Below the pieces are notes generated by a model. It saw only the letters and a program-made list of their open reading frames with translations. It did not search any database and was not told the origin of the DNA. The translations under genes and the position numbers were made by a program. A DNA stretch of 23,505 nucleotides, from assembly GCA_002399285.1 (NCBI GenBank), contig DHDI01000014.1, positions 7,542-31,046 on the forward strand, given 5' to 3'. The DNA comes from Thermoanaerobacterales bacterium UBA4880 (GTDB lineage Bacteria; Bacillota; Thermoanaerobacteria; Thermoanaerobacterales; UBA4877). How positions within the stretch are numbered: position 1 is the first letter of the stretch; every line of letters starts with the position of its first letter. Shown piece after piece: positions 1 to 7,281 of this stretch.

Positions 1-654
1 ACACAGGGATACCTTTATCACACTGCCGAAACGGGCAAATCGTCAATTTTTGAGGCCGTTTCCAAACAGCCGGACGTCATCATTCTTGACCTCGGCCTGC
101 CGGACATGGACGGGGTCGATATCATCCGAAAAGTACGCACATGGTCGAACACGCCCATCATTGTCGTAAGCGCCCGCAGCGAGGACAAGGATAAAATAGA
201 AGCGCTTGACGCCGGCGCGGATGATTACCTTACCAAGCCCTTCAGCGTCGATGAGCTGCTGGCAAGGTTGAGAGTGAGCCTCCGGCGTGTCCGGTATGAC
301 AGCGAGAAATTGCTGAAAGATTCCACAGTCTTCATCAACGGCGATTTAAAAATTGATTACGCTGCGGGCAGCGTATTTATGGAGGATAAAGAAATCCACC
401 TGACCCCGATCGAATACAAGCTTTTATGCCTCTTGGCCAAAAATGCAGGCAAGGTCCTCACTCATAATTTTATACTGCATGAGATATGGGGTGATTATAC
501 CAATGATGTTTCCGCGCTGCGCGTCTTTATGGCAACATTGAGAAAGAAAATCGAAAAAAATCCTTCGCAGCCCGAATATATTCAGACCCACATCGGGATC
601 GGCTACCGTATGCTGCAAGTAAGCGGCAAAAACAAAACGGACGAGCAGGAATGA
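1..654 (+). CDS. kdpE: KdpE-type response regulator (5' end cut by window)
   Basis: OmpR/PhoB-family transcription factor; the reading frame is open from base 1 and gives 217 residues, so roughly the first 10-15 residues are missing. The receiver domain shows the phosphoacceptor Asp in the stretch VIILDLGLPDMDG (Asp codon 88-90), the switch residues in IIVVSARS, and the conserved Lys in DDYLTKPF. The C-terminal half is a winged helix with LTPIEYKLLCLLAKNAGKV and a GIGYRM end. The receiver matches the KdpE pattern (LDLGLPD, SARSE-DKI-ALDAGADDYL) closely. KdpE, phosphorylated by the sensor kinase KdpD, activates the kdp potassium-uptake ATPase in the family; kdpD would be expected just upstream, outside the window. 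The gene converges on the suf operon. Confidence 0.9.
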   Translation, partial: TQGYLYHTAETGKSSIFEAVSKQPDVIILDLGLPDMDGVDIIRKVRTWSNTPIIVVSARSEDKDKIEALDAGADDYLTKPFSVDELLARLRVSLRRVRYDSEKLLKDSTVFINGDLKIDYAAGSVFMEDKEIHLTPIEYKLLCLLAKNAGKVLTHNFILHEIWGDYTNDVSALRVFMATLRKKIEKNPSQPEYIQTHIGIGYRMLQVSGKNKTDEQE

Positions 655-670
655 CCGGGTCTTATAAAAT

Positions 671-702
671 AAAAAAAGCGCCGAAACCAGCGCTTATTTT
701 TC
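671..702. terminator. Bidirectional terminator between kdpE and sufU
   Basis: Stem AAGCGC (676-681) pairs with GCGCTT (690-695) around an 8-nt loop. There is a run of A on the left (671-677) and of T on the right, so it has a U-tract for transcripts from either strand. It lies between two converging genes and the stem overlaps the sufU stop codon. Confidence 0.7.
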
Positions 703-1137
703 ATCCTCTTTATTTCGCTCTTCCTGTTTTTCCTCCACGGCTTCCTCCAACGTCTTCCACGGAAGCAAGGCGCACTTCACGCGGGCCGGGAAGTCGGAGA
801 CCCCTGCAAGAGCCTGGGCGTCTCCCAGGTCGTCCAGATCCACGTCCTTTTTATACAGCATATCCGTGAACTCTTGGATCAGTTTTTTGGCTTCGTCCAG
901 CTTCTTGCCCCTTATGAGGTCCATCAGCATGGACGTGGAGGCCTGGCTTATGGCGCATCCCTGGCCGGTAAAGGAGGCATCCTTGATGACGTCCCCATCC
1001 GTCTTGAGATATATGGTTATGGTATCGCCGCAGAGGGGGTTGTGTCCCTTCTCCTCTATGTCTGCGCCATCCATCTTTTTTTTGTTGGGGGACTTTTGAG
1101 AGTGCTCCAGTATTATCTCGGAATACAGCTGATTCAG
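694..1137 (-). CDS. sufU: SufU iron-sulfur cluster assembly / sulfur-transfer protein
   Basis: IscU-fold zinc protein that in Firmicutes accepts persulfide sulfur from SufS and passes it to the SufBCD scaffold. The three Cys ligands are seen in NPLCGD, GQGCAIS and RVKCALLPWK, and the Asp after the first Cys is present. The first ATG in frame (1074) would drop the conserved N-terminal helix. Reading upstream gives NQLYSEIILEHSQKSPNKKK, which fits the family start, and the frame is closed by TAA at 1144-1146. The only sensible start is CTG at 1135-1137, overlapping the sufS stop as CTGA, with AAGGAAGTGG upstream. This gives 147 residues, the usual SufU length. Last gene of the operon and probably translated by coupling to sufS. 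Function is sure; the CTG start is an inference. Confidence 0.88.
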   Translation of the reverse strand: MNQLYSEIILEHSQKSPNKKKMDGADIEEKGHNPLCGDTITIYLKTDGDVIKDASFTGQGCAISQASTSMLMDLIRGKKLDEAKKLIQEFTDMLYKKDVDLDDLGDAQALAGVSDFPARVKCALLPWKTLEEAVEEKQEERNKEDEK

Positions 1138-2372
1138 TTCCGTTTAAACCACTTCCTTACGCCTTTAAGGCTTTCAATAAACGCATCTATCTCTTCCCGC
1201 GTGTTATATACATAGAAGCTGGCCCTGCATGTGGCCGGTACATTCAGATACCTCATGAGAGGCTGGGCGCAGTGATGGCCGCTCCTTATCGCCACGCCGT
1301 CCTGGTCTAAGATAGTGGCTACGTCGTGGGGGTGTACGTCCGCCACATTGAAGGATATCACGCCCATCCTGTCCTTCATATCCAGTGGACCGTATATTTT
1401 CACAAAGTCAATGGTCTTGAGTTTCTCCAAAGCATATTGGGTCAGATCCGCCTCGACCCCATGTATCTCATTCATCCCTATATTTTCCAGATAATCAACG
1501 GCAGCGGACAGTCCCACGGCACCCTCCACATTGGGAGTGCCCGCTTCGAACTTGAGCGGCGGGTCGGCAAAGGTCGCCCTATCCTCATACACCTCGTCTA
1601 TCATCTCTCCGCCCCTCATAAACGCAGGCACTTGATCTAAAATATCCTTATTTATATATAATACTCCAATGCCCATGGGCCCCATCATCTTGTGCCCCGA
1701 AAAGGCAAAGAAGTCGCATCCTATATCCCTTACGTCCACCTTCATGTGCGGCACGCTCTGCGCCCCGTCGATCAGCACCTTCGCGCCTGCCTTATGCGCT
1801 TCCTCCGTCATCTCTCTGACAGGATTTATGATACCCAGCACGTTGGATACCTGCTGCACGGCGACCAGTTTCACCCTGCTGCTCAGCATATCCCTGTATG
1901 ACTGCATATCCAGCCTGCCGTCCTTATCCAGATAGACATACCGGAGTTTAGCGCCCCTTCTCCCGGCGATCATCTGCCATGGGAGCATATTGCTGTGGTG
2001 CTCGGCCACCGTGAGGATCATCTCGTCCCCCTCGCCTATATTCTCCATGGCCCAGGTATATGCCACCAGGTTTATGGATTCGGTGGTATTGCGCGTAAAT
2101 ATAATGGACTCCTCGCTGCCTGCATTTATGAATTTTTTAACCTTGTTCCTGGCCTCTTCGTAGGCGTTGGTGGCTACGCCGCTCAAGTAATGGGCGCTTC
2201 TGTAGACGTTGGCGTTCATTCCTGTATAGTAGTCCTCTATCGCCTTTATCACACCGTAAGGCTTCTGAGTGGTGGCAGCGTTGTCAAAGTATATCAGGTC
2301 CCTGCCGTATGGCCTGGCCTTTAATATGGGGAAATCGTCCCTTATGCTTTTGACGTCAATCGTCCTCTCCAC
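1134..2372 (-). CDS. sufS: Cysteine desulfurase SufS
   Basis: PLP-dependent group II cysteine desulfurase (412 residues) that takes sulfur from L-cysteine as a persulfide and hands it to SufU. The cofactor Lys sits in FAFSGHKMMGPMG and the active Cys in RSGHHCAQPLMR. AEHHSNMLPW and the Asp in DGAQSVPH are also typical of the fold. The short active-site segment (SGHHCAQP) marks it as SufS rather than IscS or NifS. It overlaps the end of sufD by 17 bases, and its own stop overlaps the sufU start, so translation through this part of the operon looks coupled. Confidence 0.96.
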   Translation of the reverse strand: MERTIDVKSIRDDFPILKARPYGRDLIYFDNAATTQKPYGVIKAIEDYYTGMNANVYRSAHYLSGVATNAYEEARNKVKKFINAGSEESIIFTRNTTESINLVAYTWAMENIGEGDEMILTVAEHHSNMLPWQMIAGRRGAKLRYVYLDKDGRLDMQSYRDMLSSRVKLVAVQQVSNVLGIINPVREMTEEAHKAGAKVLIDGAQSVPHMKVDVRDIGCDFFAFSGHKMMGPMGIGVLYINKDILDQVPAFMRGGEMIDEVYEDRATFADPPLKFEAGTPNVEGAVGLSAAVDYLENIGMNEIHGVEADLTQYALEKLKTIDFVKIYGPLDMKDRMGVISFNVADVHPHDVATILDQDGVAIRSGHHCAQPLMRYLNVPATCRASFYVYNTREEIDAFIESLKGVRKWFKRN

Positions 2373-3513
2373 CGGTAAGCCTCCTCTTTAGTATTTCCCT
2401 CATGGCATCCCTCAGACCGTCGTCCGGCAGAGCATCTATGACGGGATTGAAACCGGCCTCGACCAGCATCATCCTGGCCTCGTCATAGCTCAAGCCCCTG
2501 CTCATCATATAGAAGAGGACGTTTTCGTCCAGCTCGCCGCAGCTGGCCGCATGGCCCGCCTCCACATCGTCGTCGCCGCACTTGAGGGCGGGTATTGCAT
2601 CGGACCTAACGGTCCTGTCCAACAGTATCACGCTCTCCCTCTCGTTGCCCTTCGCTCCTTTGGCGCCGTGCTTCATATCCAGATCGCCCCTGAAGATCGA
2701 GTACGAATTGTCCTTTAGAGCTCCTCTTATGTCGATATCGCTTATAGTTTTCGGCGCGAGATGATTCACCTTAAAGGAAAGGTCCAGCCTTCTGTCGCCG
2801 TCCAAAAGGAATGCGCCCTTGACCCTGTTCTCTCCTCCCTGTCCGCGCATATATGTCATGTAGTTTACAGCGCTGTTTTTACTGCCCATCTCGATCACGG
2901 ACCAGTTTATAGCCGCATCATCCTCCACCACGCCCAGCACGGAATTAAAGTTATACGAGCTGTCCGAGAGTCTCTGCAGTATGGTGAGCTCCACCTTGGA
3001 GCCCTCCTTCGCCAAGATCCTGGTCACTCCGTCATGAAATGAGGACTTACCGGAAATATCATCATAATCTATAACAATGCGCGCCGTGGTATAGGGTTCG
3101 GCAATGATGACGTTCTGATCCAGTATCAGGTCGCCGTCGGATGCATAGCGTATGATGACCGGCGCTCCATTGCCGCTGCCTTTCCCCGGCCTTATGACCA
3201 CGCCGGTGTTGAAGAAGGAATCCACCATGGATACGAATTTCTCGTCCACGCCAAAGGCCAGGCCGCTTTCCACTATATCCCTCACATCGTCCCGCATGCC
3301 CGTATCCATAATATCCTTAACGTCCGCTCCATCCGCCGAAACGGACAGCCTGCCGTATCCCCTGTACTCCGGCAATGTAAAGTCCTTCAAGGACAGCCGC
3401 TTCCACCTTGGTATGTCCCTGCTCTTAAACCTCTCGAAACCCGTCTGCCTGTTTATCCTTATCCAGCCGTCGCTCTTTTCACTCAGCCGTTTTAACAAAA
3501 TCTCATCCATCAT
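2356..3513 (-). CDS. sufD: SufD, Fe-S scaffold complex subunit
   Basis: SufBD-family beta-helix protein (385 residues) that pairs with SufB on a SufC dimer to form the SufBC2D scaffold. The diverged N-terminal part holds substituted repeats. The C-terminal part carries the family block with HAASCGELDENVLFYMMSRG and an ARMMLVEAGF helix motif. The His of the HA(A/G) position, which faces the SufB cysteine in the E. coli complex, is kept. AGGAGG lies before the ATG at 3513, 8 bases after the sufB stop. The double ATG (MM) leaves a one-codon uncertainty. Identification as SufD rather than SufB rests on position, shorter length and divergence. Confidence 0.92.
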   Translation of the reverse strand: MMDEILLKRLSEKSDGWIRINRQTGFERFKSRDIPRWKRLSLKDFTLPEYRGYGRLSVSADGADVKDIMDTGMRDDVRDIVESGLAFGVDEKFVSMVDSFFNTGVVIRPGKGSGNGAPVIIRYASDGDLILDQNVIIAEPYTTARIVIDYDDISGKSSFHDGVTRILAKEGSKVELTILQRLSDSSYNFNSVLGVVEDDAAINWSVIEMGSKNSAVNYMTYMRGQGGENRVKGAFLLDGDRRLDLSFKVNHLAPKTISDIDIRGALKDNSYSIFRGDLDMKHGAKGAKGNERESVILLDRTVRSDAIPALKCGDDDVEAGHAASCGELDENVLFYMMSRGLSYDEARMMLVEAGFNPVIDALPDDGLRDAMREILKRRLTGGEDD

Positions 3514-3521
3514 TCTACCTC

Positions 3522-4922
3522 CTAGCCTATGCTGCCTTCCATCTCTATATTTATCAGCCTGCTCATCTCCACCGCATACTCCAGCGGCAGCGAGCCCGAT
3601 ATCGGCTCCACAAATCCCTTCACTATCAGAGCCTTGGCGTCCTCTTCCGAAAGCCCCCTGCTCATCAGATAGTATATCTTTTCCTCGCTGATCTTGCCCA
3701 CCTTGGCTTCATAGCCCATATCCACCCTGTCATTCTGTATCTCTATTATGGGCAGGGTATCATTTCTGGATTTATCATCCAGCATGAGCCCCTCGCACTG
3801 AACTGTAGTCTTGACGCCAGTGGCTTTGGGCCCCACCTTCAGCAGCCCTCTGAAATTGGCAATCCCGCCGTTTTTGGAAATACTCTTGGACAGGACCTTT
3901 GAATAGGTGTTGGGCGCAAGATGTATCATCTTGGCTCCCGTATCCAGATGCTGCCCGTTTCCTGCGAACGTCACGCTGGTAAATTCCGAAGTAGCGCCCT
4001 CTCCTCTCAGGACTGAGGACGGATACAGCATGGTCTTTTTGCTTCCGAAAGAACCCGATACCCAGATCATACTGGCTCCCTCATCCACGAGAGCCCTCTT
4101 GGTATTGAGGTTATATGTGTTCCTGCTCCAGTTCTCTATGGTGGAATAGCGGAGCTTGGCTCCCTTCTTTACATACAGCTCCACGCACCCGGCATGCAGA
4201 TTTGATACCGCGTACTGCGGCGCCGAACATCCCTCTATATAATGGGCGTCGGCTCCCTCGTCCACTATGATGAGCGTATGCTCGAACTGCCCCGTTCCCG
4301 GCGCGTTCATCCTGAAATACGCCTGCAGCGGCGTATCCACCTTTACCCCTTTGGGCACATATACGAAGCTGCCTCCGCTCCATATGGCCCCGTGCAGTGC
4401 GGCAAACTTATGGTCGGTGGGAGGCACGCACTTCATGAAATATTCCTTGATCACGTCGGGATATTTCTTGAGAGCCGTGTCAAAGTCCTCAAATATTACG
4501 CCCTGCTTTGAGAGCTGCTCCTTTATGTTATGATATATGATCTCGGAGTCGAACTGTGCACCCACGCCGGCAAGATACTCTTTCTCCGCCGCCGGTATGC
4601 CCAGCCGGTCAAAGGTCTCCTTTATGTCCTTGGGAACGTCGTCCCACGTCTTTGCCTTCTTTGCATCCGGGCTGATGTATGCGACTATATCGTCTATGTT
4701 GAGCTCGCTCAAGTCCACGCCCCATGACGGCATCGGCATGCTGTCGTATATCTTCAGGCACTTTAGGCGAAACTGTCTCATCCAATCGGGCTCGCCCTTA
4801 AGATTGGATATCTCCTCCACTATCTGGGGGGTAAGTCCCTTGGCCGTCTTGTGCTTGTACTTCACCTTCGCCTTCATGTTATATCTGGAAAAATCTATAT
4901 CACCTATAACAGGCTTTGCCAT
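3522..4922 (-). CDS. sufB: SufB, Fe-S scaffold complex subunit
   Basis: Core scaffold subunit of SufBC2D (466 residues), on which nascent iron-sulfur clusters form. The N-terminal helical part (WMRQFRLKCLKIYDSMPMPSW) and the beta-helix are typical. The functional Cys is kept in TTVQCEGLMLDD, and the C-terminal block reads MGYEAKVGKISEEKIYYLMSRG. In many SufB proteins the MGYEA site is (M/L)xHEA; here His is replaced by Tyr (codon 3711-3713) while the Glu remains. A ribosome site (GGAGAG) precedes ATG 4922, 12 bases after the sufC stop. Confidence 0.96.
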   Translation of the reverse strand: MAKPVIGDIDFSRYNMKAKVKYKHKTAKGLTPQIVEEISNLKGEPDWMRQFRLKCLKIYDSMPMPSWGVDLSELNIDDIVAYISPDAKKAKTWDDVPKDIKETFDRLGIPAAEKEYLAGVGAQFDSEIIYHNIKEQLSKQGVIFEDFDTALKKYPDVIKEYFMKCVPPTDHKFAALHGAIWSGGSFVYVPKGVKVDTPLQAYFRMNAPGTGQFEHTLIIVDEGADAHYIEGCSAPQYAVSNLHAGCVELYVKKGAKLRYSTIENWSRNTYNLNTKRALVDEGASMIWVSGSFGSKKTMLYPSSVLRGEGATSEFTSVTFAGNGQHLDTGAKMIHLAPNTYSKVLSKSISKNGGIANFRGLLKVGPKATGVKTTVQCEGLMLDDKSRNDTLPIIEIQNDRVDMGYEAKVGKISEEKIYYLMSRGLSEEDAKALIVKGFVEPISGSLPLEYAVEMSRLINIEMEGSIG

Positions 4923-4934
4923 TCTCTCACTCTC

Positions 4935-5687
4935 CTATCTTAGCTCCTCTTCCCTTATAGTCTCGTAGCCCGTCTCTTCCAGCTCACTGGCCAGGCCGCT
5001 GTCTCCTTCCTTCACTATGCGGCCGTCCATGAGCACATGCACCCGGTCGGGCTGCAAATAATCCAGTACGCTGTTGTGATGCGTAACTATCAGTATGGAC
5101 ATGTCCTCCGTCCGCACCTTGTTTATAGACTCCGCGACCACCCTCAGGGCGTCTATGTCCAGCCCGGAGTCTATCTCGTCCAGCATCACCAGCTTGGGAT
5201 TCAATACGGCCATCTGCAGTATCTCGGCCTTTTTCTTCTCCCCGCCGGAAAAGCCGACGTTAAGATATCTCTCGGCGTATTCCTCCTTCATCTCCAGAAG
5301 CTCCATCTTTTCCTTGAGCAGCTTCTTGAAACCCAGTATCGACTGATTCTTGCCGGTCACCGTATTCAAAGCCGTCCTCAGGAAATTCTCCAGCGTTATG
5401 CCATCTATTTCCTCGGGATACTGGAAGGACAGGAATATACCCTTCCTCGCCCTCTCATTTACCTTCATACCGATAATGTCTTCACCGTCAAGCAGTATTT
5501 TGCCTCCATCCACCCTGTATACCGGGTTGCCCATGATCGTGTTGCAGAGGGTGCTCTTGCCGCCCCCGTTGGGTCCCATTATGGCATGGACTTCCCCGCT
5601 GCCTATGGATAAGTCGATACCCTTAAGTATCTCCTTTTCTTCCACGCTTACCCTCAGATCCTCTACTTCCAAAAGTGCTTTGCCCAT
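4935..5687 (-). CDS. sufC: SufC, Fe-S assembly ATPase
   Basis: ABC-type ATPase (250 residues) that works in the cytosol with SufB and SufD rather than in a transporter. Walker A is GPNGGGKST, the signature is FSGGEKKKAE, Walker B is LVMLDEIDSGLD, and the switch His is in ILIVTHH. The SufC-specific form of the signature (SGGEKKK) and MGNPVYR are present. First gene of the operon; AAAGGAGA lies a few bases before ATG 5687. A good promoter lies at 5741-5769. Confidence 0.97.
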   Translation of the reverse strand: MGKALLEVEDLRVSVEEKEILKGIDLSIGSGEVHAIMGPNGGGKSTLCNTIMGNPVYRVDGGKILLDGEDIIGMKVNERARKGIFLSFQYPEEIDGITLENFLRTALNTVTGKNQSILGFKKLLKEKMELLEMKEEYAERYLNVGFSGGEKKKAEILQMAVLNPKLVMLDEIDSGLDIDALRVVAESINKVRTEDMSILIVTHHNSVLDYLQPDRVHVLMDGRIVKEGDSGLASELEETGYETIREEELR

Positions 5688-5740
5688 AAATTTCTCCTTT
5701 CAAAACTAATTCCAACTGTTTTACTATGAATTCTATTTAA

Positions 5741-5769
5741 TTTATACCATAATAATGATGGGAATACAA
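5741..5769 (-). promoter_or_regulatory. Sigma-A promoter of the suf operon
   Basis: Read on the minus strand: -35 TTGTAT (5769-5764), a 17-base spacer, then -10 TATAAA (5746-5741), about 55 bases before the sufC start codon. I see no certain operator; Rrf2/IscR-type control would be the expected kind but is not shown by the sequence. Confidence 0.6.
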
Positions 5770-5888
5770 GTATTTTGGTTGCGTCTGCAATATTTTATTC
5801 TTCCCTTATTATGCGCCATGAAAACTTATTGTGTCCAAAAATTAGTGGGTATAAATTATAATAACTCGTAGGAAAATATTATTATATG

Positions 5889-5897
5889 TGTTATAAT
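5889..5897 (+). promoter_or_regulatory. Extended -10 promoter of the encapsulin operon
   Basis: TGTTATAAT is a perfect extended -10 element (TGnTATAAT). No good -35 is seen at 17 bases upstream, which is common for extended -10 promoters. The start point would fall near 5904, leaving a short leader with AAAGGAGG at 5915-5922. A second TATAAT at 5857-5862 is an alternative. Confidence 0.6.
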
Positions 5898-5929
5898 ATT
5901 GGTACAATACATTGAAAGGAGGAAAAGTT

Positions 5930-6745
5930 ATGGCTGATTATTTATCCAGAGGAGATTCGCCTTTTTCCACAGAGCAGTGGGCCGGCATTGATAAAACCGT
6001 CGTGGCCGCCGCAAAATCGATACTTATAGGCAGGAAATTCATCCCGCTTTACGGACCCGTGGGCCCCGGTACCTTTGTGATACCCAAAGACAAACTCATA
6101 GAGGGTGAAGGCGACATAATAGGCAGCAATGGCAAGACCTTCATTCCGCTGAATACGCTTTATCGTGATTTTATTTACCCATGGAGAGACATAGAATATT
6201 TTGAGGAGAACAACCTTCCCTTGGACCTTTCCAGGACCTCCTATGCGGCTAAACTTTTGTCTGCCGAGGAGGATAAACTGCTGTTTTACGGCGATGATGC
6301 AAGAGGCATAGAGGGTATACTGAACGCGGACGGCAGATTGGAATTCGCCGCCGGCGACTGGAAGAACGGAAGCGCGTACGACGACGTCACCGAGATTCTG
6401 GCTCTGTTGAGAAGCAAAAATATGACGGGACCGTATGTGCTGGTAGTGAGTCCGGATGCGTACGCTTCGCTCAATAAGGTATACAAGGACACACCATACT
6501 TAGACTCCGAGAGGATAGAGAAACTGGATGTCAAGATCTATACCTCGCCGGTGCTCAAAAACAATGACGGCTTTATGGTCTCTGTCGGCAGCGAGCATAT
6601 GGACCTGGCCATAGGTCAGGACATGGTAACGACCTTCCTCGAGACTACCGATATGAATCATTACTTTAGAATAATGGAAATACTTGGCCTCAGGGTAAAG
6701 AATCCTGAGAGTATCGTCGCACTTACGCATAAGGGGGAATTCTAA
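5930..6745 (+). CDS. Encapsulin shell protein (family 1, HK97 fold)
   Basis: Shell-forming protein of 271 residues, the usual length for family 1 encapsulins (linocin M18/CFP29 type), which self-assemble into closed protein compartments around cargo. The N-terminal helix pattern (FSTEQWAGIDKTVVAAAKSILIGRKFIPLYGPVGPG) is the family hallmark. Other recognisable stretches are GDDARGIEGIL, TGPYVLVVSPDAY, the IGQDM strand, and LRVKNPESIVAL near the end. ATG 5930 is preceded by AAAGGAGG with 7-base spacing; an in-frame TTG at 5912 lies before that ribosome site and is not used. The stop abuts the ATG of the cargo gene, so the two are co-translated. Divergent from suf. It is not a phage capsid remnant: no phage genes are near. 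Confidence 0.94.
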   Translation: MADYLSRGDSPFSTEQWAGIDKTVVAAAKSILIGRKFIPLYGPVGPGTFVIPKDKLIEGEGDIIGSNGKTFIPLNTLYRDFIYPWRDIEYFEENNLPLDLSRTSYAAKLLSAEEDKLLFYGDDARGIEGILNADGRLEFAAGDWKNGSAYDDVTEILALLRSKNMTGPYVLVVSPDAYASLNKVYKDTPYLDSERIEKLDVKIYTSPVLKNNDGFMVSVGSEHMDLAIGQDMVTTFLETTDMNHYFRIMEILGLRVKNPESIVALTHKGEF

Positions 6746-7045
6746 ATGGCAAACGCACACAAGACGGAAGGACTGGAGCAGTTCCTCATTTGGCTTAGGG
6801 AGGACATAGCCGGAGAGATCGACGCTATGGACAACTATCAGTATCACATAGACGCCATCGACGTACCGGAAATAAAGGAGATACTGTCGCACATAAGGGA
6901 TGAGGAAAAGGAACATTTAGCTGAGCTTACCGATCTCTTGAGAAGATATGATAAGACACAGAACGATAAATTTGAAGAGGACGCCTTCGAAGGCGGAACA
7001 AGTTCCGAAGAGGCTTCCAAAGGCTTTACGGTAGGAAAAGCCTGA
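6746..7045 (+). CDS. Encapsulated ferritin-like cargo protein (EncFtn)
   Basis: Short two-helix ferritin (99 residues) that in this family dimerises to make a ferroxidase centre and works only inside the encapsulin shell, oxidising Fe(II) for storage. Helix 1 has EIDAMDNYQYH and helix 2 has SHIRDEEKEHLAEL. By alignment to the Rhodospirillum EncFtn pattern, Glu24, Glu54 and His57 are the ferroxidase ligands. The tryptophan found near the entry site in that protein is Asn30 here, and one entry-site Glu is Gly23. After a flexible acidic Ser/Gly linker the protein ends in KGFTVGKA, which resembles the LTVGSL-type peptide that docks cargo on the shell. The gene starts right after the encapsulin stop codon. 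Confidence 0.9.
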   Translation: MANAHKTEGLEQFLIWLREDIAGEIDAMDNYQYHIDAIDVPEIKEILSHIRDEEKEHLAELTDLLRRYDKTQNDKFEEDAFEGGTSSEEASKGFTVGKA

Positions 7046-7070
7046 TCTATAGCAGATAAAGATATTCGCA

Positions 7071-7105
7071 GCCGCGCCCCGTATTACAACGGGGTGCGGC
7101 TTTTT
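7071..7105 (+). terminator. Rho-independent terminator of the encapsulin operon
   Basis: Stem GCCGCGCCCCG (7071-7081) pairs with CGGGGTGCGGC (7090-7100) with one G-T pair, an 8-nt loop, then TTTTT at 7101-7105. Confidence 0.9.
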
Positions 7106-7159
7106 GTATCCCCACCAAGCAATCATGTGGGATCTTAACCGCAAGTTGTCATTGCTTTT

Positions 7160-7250
7160 AAAAGTTTTGCGGTTTTTAATCGCAAAACTTTTTTATTTCC
7201 TGACCTTTTACGAGTATGATCCGCAAAACTGTTTGACTTCCTAACTTTTT
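7160..7250 (+). repeat. Inverted and direct repeats upstream of the DUF4143 ATPase
   Basis: A 12-bp inverted repeat, AAAAGTTTTGCG (7160-7171) and CGCAAAACTTTT (7181-7192), is followed by T-rich sequence. The right arm starts a 29-base unit (7181-7209) repeated imperfectly at 7222-7250 (24 of 29 identical), with a 41-base period. The 9-mer CGCAAAACT thus occurs three times, once inverted. The second unit contains the -35 of the likely promoter, so an operator array is plausible; the hairpin alone could also act as a second terminator. Confidence 0.65.
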
Positions 7251-7261
7251 GGGGATAATAT
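7233..7261 (+). promoter_or_regulatory. Likely promoter of the DUF4143 ATPase
   Basis: -35 TTGACT (7233-7238), 17-base spacer, -10 TAATAT (7256-7261). The leader would be very short, and the ribosome site GGGAGG (7268-7273) lies just before ATG 7282. Confidence 0.5.
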
Positions 7262-7281
7262 ACAAGTGGGAGGCGTATAGA

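Noticed and set aside
5037..5612. Plus-strand open frame of 191 codons
   Set aside because: Antisense to sufC; the protein has no recognisable pattern and sufC is certain.
5930..6745. Prophage major capsid protein
   Set aside because: HK97 fold but encapsulin sequence pattern, paired with EncFtn cargo and no portal, protease or terminase genes nearby.
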